Source: Pelagicoccus sp.
GTDB taxonomy: Bacteria; Verrucomicrobiota; Verrucomicrobiia; Opitutales; Opitutaceae
NCBI GenBank assembly: GCA_028284635.1
Contig: JANQRJ010000067.1
Span: forward strand, 1-64,000
Length of the DNA: 64,000 nucleotides
Direction: 5' to 3'
The notes beneath the pieces were generated by a model. That model ran no database searches. It worked only from the letters and a program-made list of their open reading frames with translations, and was not told the origin of the DNA. Position numbers and translations under genes: made by a program. Shown here piece by piece: positions 61,111 to 64,000 of the stretch (the first letter of the stretch is position 1; each line of letters begins with the position of its first letter).

Positions 61111-62121
61111 ATGCCGCTATCCGCTGCCCCCAAACGACATTTGCTCGTCATTGGAAGCAACTCCTTCTCCGGAGCCAGCTTCGTCGCCCAAGCCCTTGAA
61201 AACGGATGGCAAGTCACCGGAGTCAGCCGTTCTCCCGAGCCCGAAGCCTGCTATCTCCCCTACAAATGGTCCGGACCCAATGACGCCTTCAGCTTCCATC
61301 AACTCGACCTCCGCTCGCAAAGCGATTCGATAGCAAGCCTCGTAACAGATTTCCAAATACCGTACATCGTCAACTTTGCCGCCCTCGGCATGGTCGCCGA
61401 AAGCTGGCAGTATCCGCTCGATTACTACAATACGAACCTGCTCGGAAACGTAGCCCTACACGAAGCTCTCAGAAAGACCGACGGCATCAAGAAATACGTG
61501 CACATATCCACCCCCGAAGTCTACGGCGACACCACAGGAACCATTCAAGAAGACGCCCCCCTGAATCCCACAACCCCATACGCCGCCTCCCGCGCCGCCT
61601 GCGACATCCATCTAAGAACATTCCAAAAGGAGTACGACTTCCCCGTGGTCTGGACCAGAGCAGCAAACGTATACGGCCCCGGCCAACAGCCCTATCGCAT
61701 AATCCCCCGCGTCATACTGTGCGCCCGACTTGGGCAAAAACTCCAGCTACACGGAGGCGGCGCTTCCGTGCGCAGCTTCATCCACATTCGCGATGTCGCC
61801 GCAGCCACCCTCGCCATAATGGAAAATGCTACACCCGGCGAAACGTTCCACCTTTCCACAGACCGATACATATCCATCAAGGAACTCGCCAAACTCGTCT
61901 GCCAACAACTCGATATACCGCTGGAAGACATCGCTGAGATCGCTCCAGAGCGCCCCGGAAAAGACCACGCCTACCTGCTCGACAGTTCCGCCGCCCGCAG
62001 CAGGTTTTCTTGGACCGATCGAATATCTCTCGAAAACGGCATCTCCGAAACAATCGCCTGGATCGACGAATGGATAGACAGCATTTCGTCATCGCAACTC
62101 CACTACAGCCACACAGCATAG
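61111..62121 (+). CDS. Atypical NAD-dependent epimerase/dehydratase (SDR)
   Basis: A 336-residue extended SDR. The dinucleotide loop is GSNSFSG (15-21), where most relatives have GGAGFIG, so the middle Gly is Ser. The catalytic STxEVYG segment is STPEVYG (133-139), and the YxxxK motif is Y157-AAS-R161, with Arg instead of Lys. The rest (NVYGPGQQPYRIIPR, GGGASVRSFIHIRDVA) fits dTDP-glucose or GDP-mannose dehydratase-like proteins. It ends one base before the next start, so it forms an operon with the fusion gene. The substrate is unknown. Confidence 0.83.
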   Translation: MPLSAAPKRHLLVIGSNSFSGASFVAQALENGWQVTGVSRSPEPEACYLPYKWSGPNDAFSFHQLDLRSQSDSIASLVTDFQIPYIVNFAALGMVAESWQYPLDYYNTNLLGNVALHEALRKTDGIKKYVHISTPEVYGDTTGTIQEDAPLNPTTPYAASRAACDIHLRTFQKEYDFPVVWTRAANVYGPGQQPYRIIPRVILCARLGQKLQLHGGGASVRSFIHIRDVAAATLAIMENATPGETFHLSTDRYISIKELAKLVCQQLDIPLEDIAEIAPERPGKDHAYLLDSSAARSRFSWTDRISLENGISETIAWIDEWIDSISSSQLHYSHTA

Positions 62122-62122
62122 G

Positions 62123-63664
62123 ATGGCCGCCAAAGAAAAAATTCTCTCCTTCGAGTCGGCTCCCGCGTCGATCCAAGCCCTCAAAGGCCAAGGCAAGCGG
62201 ATCGTCCAATGCCACGGAACCTTCGATCTCATCCATCCAGGCCATATCGTCCATTTCGAAGAGGCTCGAGCCCTGGGGGACGTGCTGGTAGTGACGCTCA
62301 CCAGCGAGAAGTTCGTTAACAAAGGCCCAGGCCGCCCTTTCTTCGACGACGAACTTCGCTCCAAGTCGCTCGCCGCCCTCGAATGCGTGGACTACGTTAT
62401 CATCATTCCCTATGCCGCTGCAGTCGAAGCCATAGAATGCGTCCAGCCCGATTACTACTGCAAAGGCAAAGAGTATCAGGACCACGCAAACGACGTGACC
62501 GGCAACATCGCCGACGATGTCGCCACAGTCGAAAGGCTTGGCGGCCAAATGCGCTATCTAGGCTCGATCGTTTTCAGCTCCACCAAGCTTATAAACAACA
62601 ATTTCTCCCACGTATCGGAAGACGCCAAAGAAGTCTGCCGCCAAATCGCCGAAGATTTTCCGCCCGATAGATTCAGGAAAATCGTCGAAGACTTCTCGAA
62701 ACTCAAGGTACTCGTACTAGGCGATTCCATCTTCGACAAATACACGTACGTCAACATCCAAGGCATCACCTCCAAAAACCGGATACTCTCCGGACTCTAC
62801 AGCAAAGACAGCCTGCAACTCGGCGGCACGCTCGCCATCTATCGACATATAAAGGAATTCTGCCCGCACGCCCATCTAGCCACCCTTTTAGGAGGCGAAT
62901 CCTGGGTAGACGACGTCGTTGGAAATCAACTACCCGAGACCAACGGCCTCGTCATCCGAGACCCTTCGTTCACCACGATTGTCAAGCAACGCTTCGTTGA
63001 AACGACCAAGCGCAGCCAGGAGCTCGGAAAGCTCTTCTCTATTAACTATATCGATCCCCAATACGCTAATACACCTACAGAAGACAGGCTTCTCGAAAAA
63101 CTCGCCGCCGATATAAAAGGCTACGATCTAGTCGTCCTCTCGGATTTCGGCCACGGTCTCATGACCCCACGCCTCCGCGATTTCATCCAAGCAGAAGCTC
63201 CGTTTCTAGCCCTCAACTGTCAAACGAACTCCTACAATCACGGCTACAATCTCATCTCCGAGCAATACCGCCACGCCAACGCCTTCTCTCTCGACCAACA
63301 GGAACTCATGCTCGACCGAGGCAAGCGAAAGCTCGACCCCGACGAAGACCTACGCTCTCTCAACTCCCAACTCGGCAGTCACATGAGCTGGCTGACTCAA
63401 GGCGCCAACGGCGCCATCGGCATCGACTCCCTCGGCAATCGCGCCGAATGCCAGCGTCTCGAAGAACAAGTCGTCGATACAATCGGCGCGGGAGACGCCT
63501 TCTTCTCACTCGTCTCACTCGCAGCTCGCGCCGACCTCCCAATCCAACTCGGGACTTTCCTCGGTCAACTAGCCGGCGCCCAAGCCGTCAAAATCGTAGG
63601 AAACACCGAATGCGTATCGAAAACGAAACTACTCAATGGCGGCATGTCGCTGCTGAACTTCTAG
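62123..63664 (+). CDS. Cytidylyltransferase-PfkB kinase fusion (HldE domains in reverse order)
   Basis: A 513-residue bifunctional protein. The N-terminal domain (about 20-160) is a nucleotidyltransferase with HGTFDLIHPGH (31-41, HxGH at 38-41). The C-terminal part (about 190-500) is a PfkB sugar kinase with GDSIFDKY, QLGGTLAIYRHI and the DTIGAGDAF signature (452-460, catalytic D458). E. coli HldE has kinase first, transferase second; here the order is opposite. With the GmhA-like isomerase it could make a nucleotide-activated heptose. Some PfkB substrate-site residues could not be checked. Confidence 0.85.
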   Translation: MAAKEKILSFESAPASIQALKGQGKRIVQCHGTFDLIHPGHIVHFEEARALGDVLVVTLTSEKFVNKGPGRPFFDDELRSKSLAALECVDYVIIIPYAAAVEAIECVQPDYYCKGKEYQDHANDVTGNIADDVATVERLGGQMRYLGSIVFSSTKLINNNFSHVSEDAKEVCRQIAEDFPPDRFRKIVEDFSKLKVLVLGDSIFDKYTYVNIQGITSKNRILSGLYSKDSLQLGGTLAIYRHIKEFCPHAHLATLLGGESWVDDVVGNQLPETNGLVIRDPSFTTIVKQRFVETTKRSQELGKLFSINYIDPQYANTPTEDRLLEKLAADIKGYDLVVLSDFGHGLMTPRLRDFIQAEAPFLALNCQTNSYNHGYNLISEQYRHANAFSLDQQELMLDRGKRKLDPDEDLRSLNSQLGSHMSWLTQGANGAIGIDSLGNRAECQRLEEQVVDTIGAGDAFFSLVSLAARADLPIQLGTFLGQLAGAQAVKIVGNTECVSKTKLLNGGMSLLNF

Positions 63665-63889
63665 CCACAAGCCATTAGACGTCGAACTCTCCCACGTCCG
63701 AACCCCGATAGTCGAGTCGACAAGAACGGAATCACAAAGGGAGCCAGTCTCGCAATCCCACTTCCTTCCAGGATCGCTTCAAACGTTGCAAAACGCTTCC
63801 CAACGAAAGAAAGTCGCTTTTCGCTTCCTCTCTCCGATTTGTCCACTCTGAATCGCTACCAGGACATGCCTGAAAACTGACGCGCCCTC
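63665..63889. other. Intergenic region before a truncated gene
   Basis: A 225-bp gap with no clear terminator or repeat. The fusion gene and the next CDS are on the same strand, so an internal promoter may lie here. Confidence 0.35.
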
Positions 63890-64000
63890 ATGCAAGACCC
63901 GAACAACACCAAGGAGCCACAGTACCAGTTTCTTCTAGACAACGAATCGCCGGAAAAACGCGCCACCTTCGGCTACATGAGCAGTCAGGTATATCGAGAC
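63890..64000 (+). CDS. Partial CDS cut by the window edge, possibly a methyltransferase
   Basis: The first 37 codons of an open frame (MQDPNNTKEPQYQFLLDN then ESPEKRATFGYMSSQVYRD) with no stop. The YxFxxD...LG/FG pattern is vague. A SAM-dependent methyltransferase of a glycan locus is a guess from position only. It continues beyond 64000. Confidence 0.4.
   Translation, partial: MQDPNNTKEPQYQFLLDNESPEKRATFGYMSSQVYRD

Overview
This 64 kb window looks like a chromosomal segment of a marine-type Verrucomicrobiota bacterium, most likely Opitutae and possibly close to Pelagicoccus. That placement is an inference from the moderately high G+C content, the Cys-type sulfatase with its carbohydrate genes, the TPR-rich secreted proteins, the verrucomicrobial-style prepilin and the many structured intergenic repeats. 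No rRNA, tRNA, CRISPR array, insertion sequence or prophage was found. Gene density is high, with ATGA, GTGA and one-base spacings inside operons.

Layout. 0-3 kb: PqiA-like membrane protein and an M20 amidohydrolase. 3-9 kb: a carbohydrate island with an AraC regulator divergent from ThuA, Gfo/Idh oxidoreductase and sulfatase genes, then an aldo/keto reductase and an L-rhamnose mutarotase. 9-17 kb: RecQ, a TPR protein, a DUF2959 lipoprotein and two glycosyltransferases. 16.5-22.4 kb: M48 peptidase with two YbjQ paralogues, an SRAP protein carrying Pro instead of the catalytic Cys2, a YheT hydrolase, MgtE and CheX. 22.5-33.4 kb: M3 oligopeptidase, an AAA ATPase, two GNATs, a MECR-like reductase, a DciA-like protein, acyl-CoA synthetase, an Uup-type ABC-F protein and a prepilin. 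33.4-39.7 kb (minus strand): a folate/p-aminobenzoate operon (Nudix-pabA-pabB-pabC-folP-folB-folK-CoA-binding protein) behind yggS, with a divergent LysR regulator. 40.7-41.3 kb: a VapBC pair. 41.5-45.3 kb: metH.

45.4-58.2 kb is a signalling block: CheR, a histidine kinase with a pseudo-receiver, a response regulator with a metal-dead HD-GYP domain, CheW, CheD, an HDOD protein, a PAS-like protein, two response regulators and a PAS-PAS-SpoIIE phosphatase, followed by three minus-strand genes. There is no CheA, CheB or chemoreceptor in view. 58.2-64 kb is a surface-glycan locus: a CMP-sugar synthetase-like protein, a GT2-TPR protein, a GmhA-like SIS isomerase, an atypical SDR and a nucleotidyltransferase-kinase fusion in the reverse order of HldE. 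It runs off the right edge.

The most unusual features are: (1) a family of intergenic hairpins with one pure-pyrimidine and one pure-purine arm, built on a three-base rhythm, each starting 1-10 bp after a stop codon; (2) a second hairpin family with a shared loop motif; (3) the Pro2 SRAP protein; (4) the CheA-less signalling cluster; and (5) a Nudix hydrolase in the folate operon that could fill the missing dihydroneopterin-triphosphate step.
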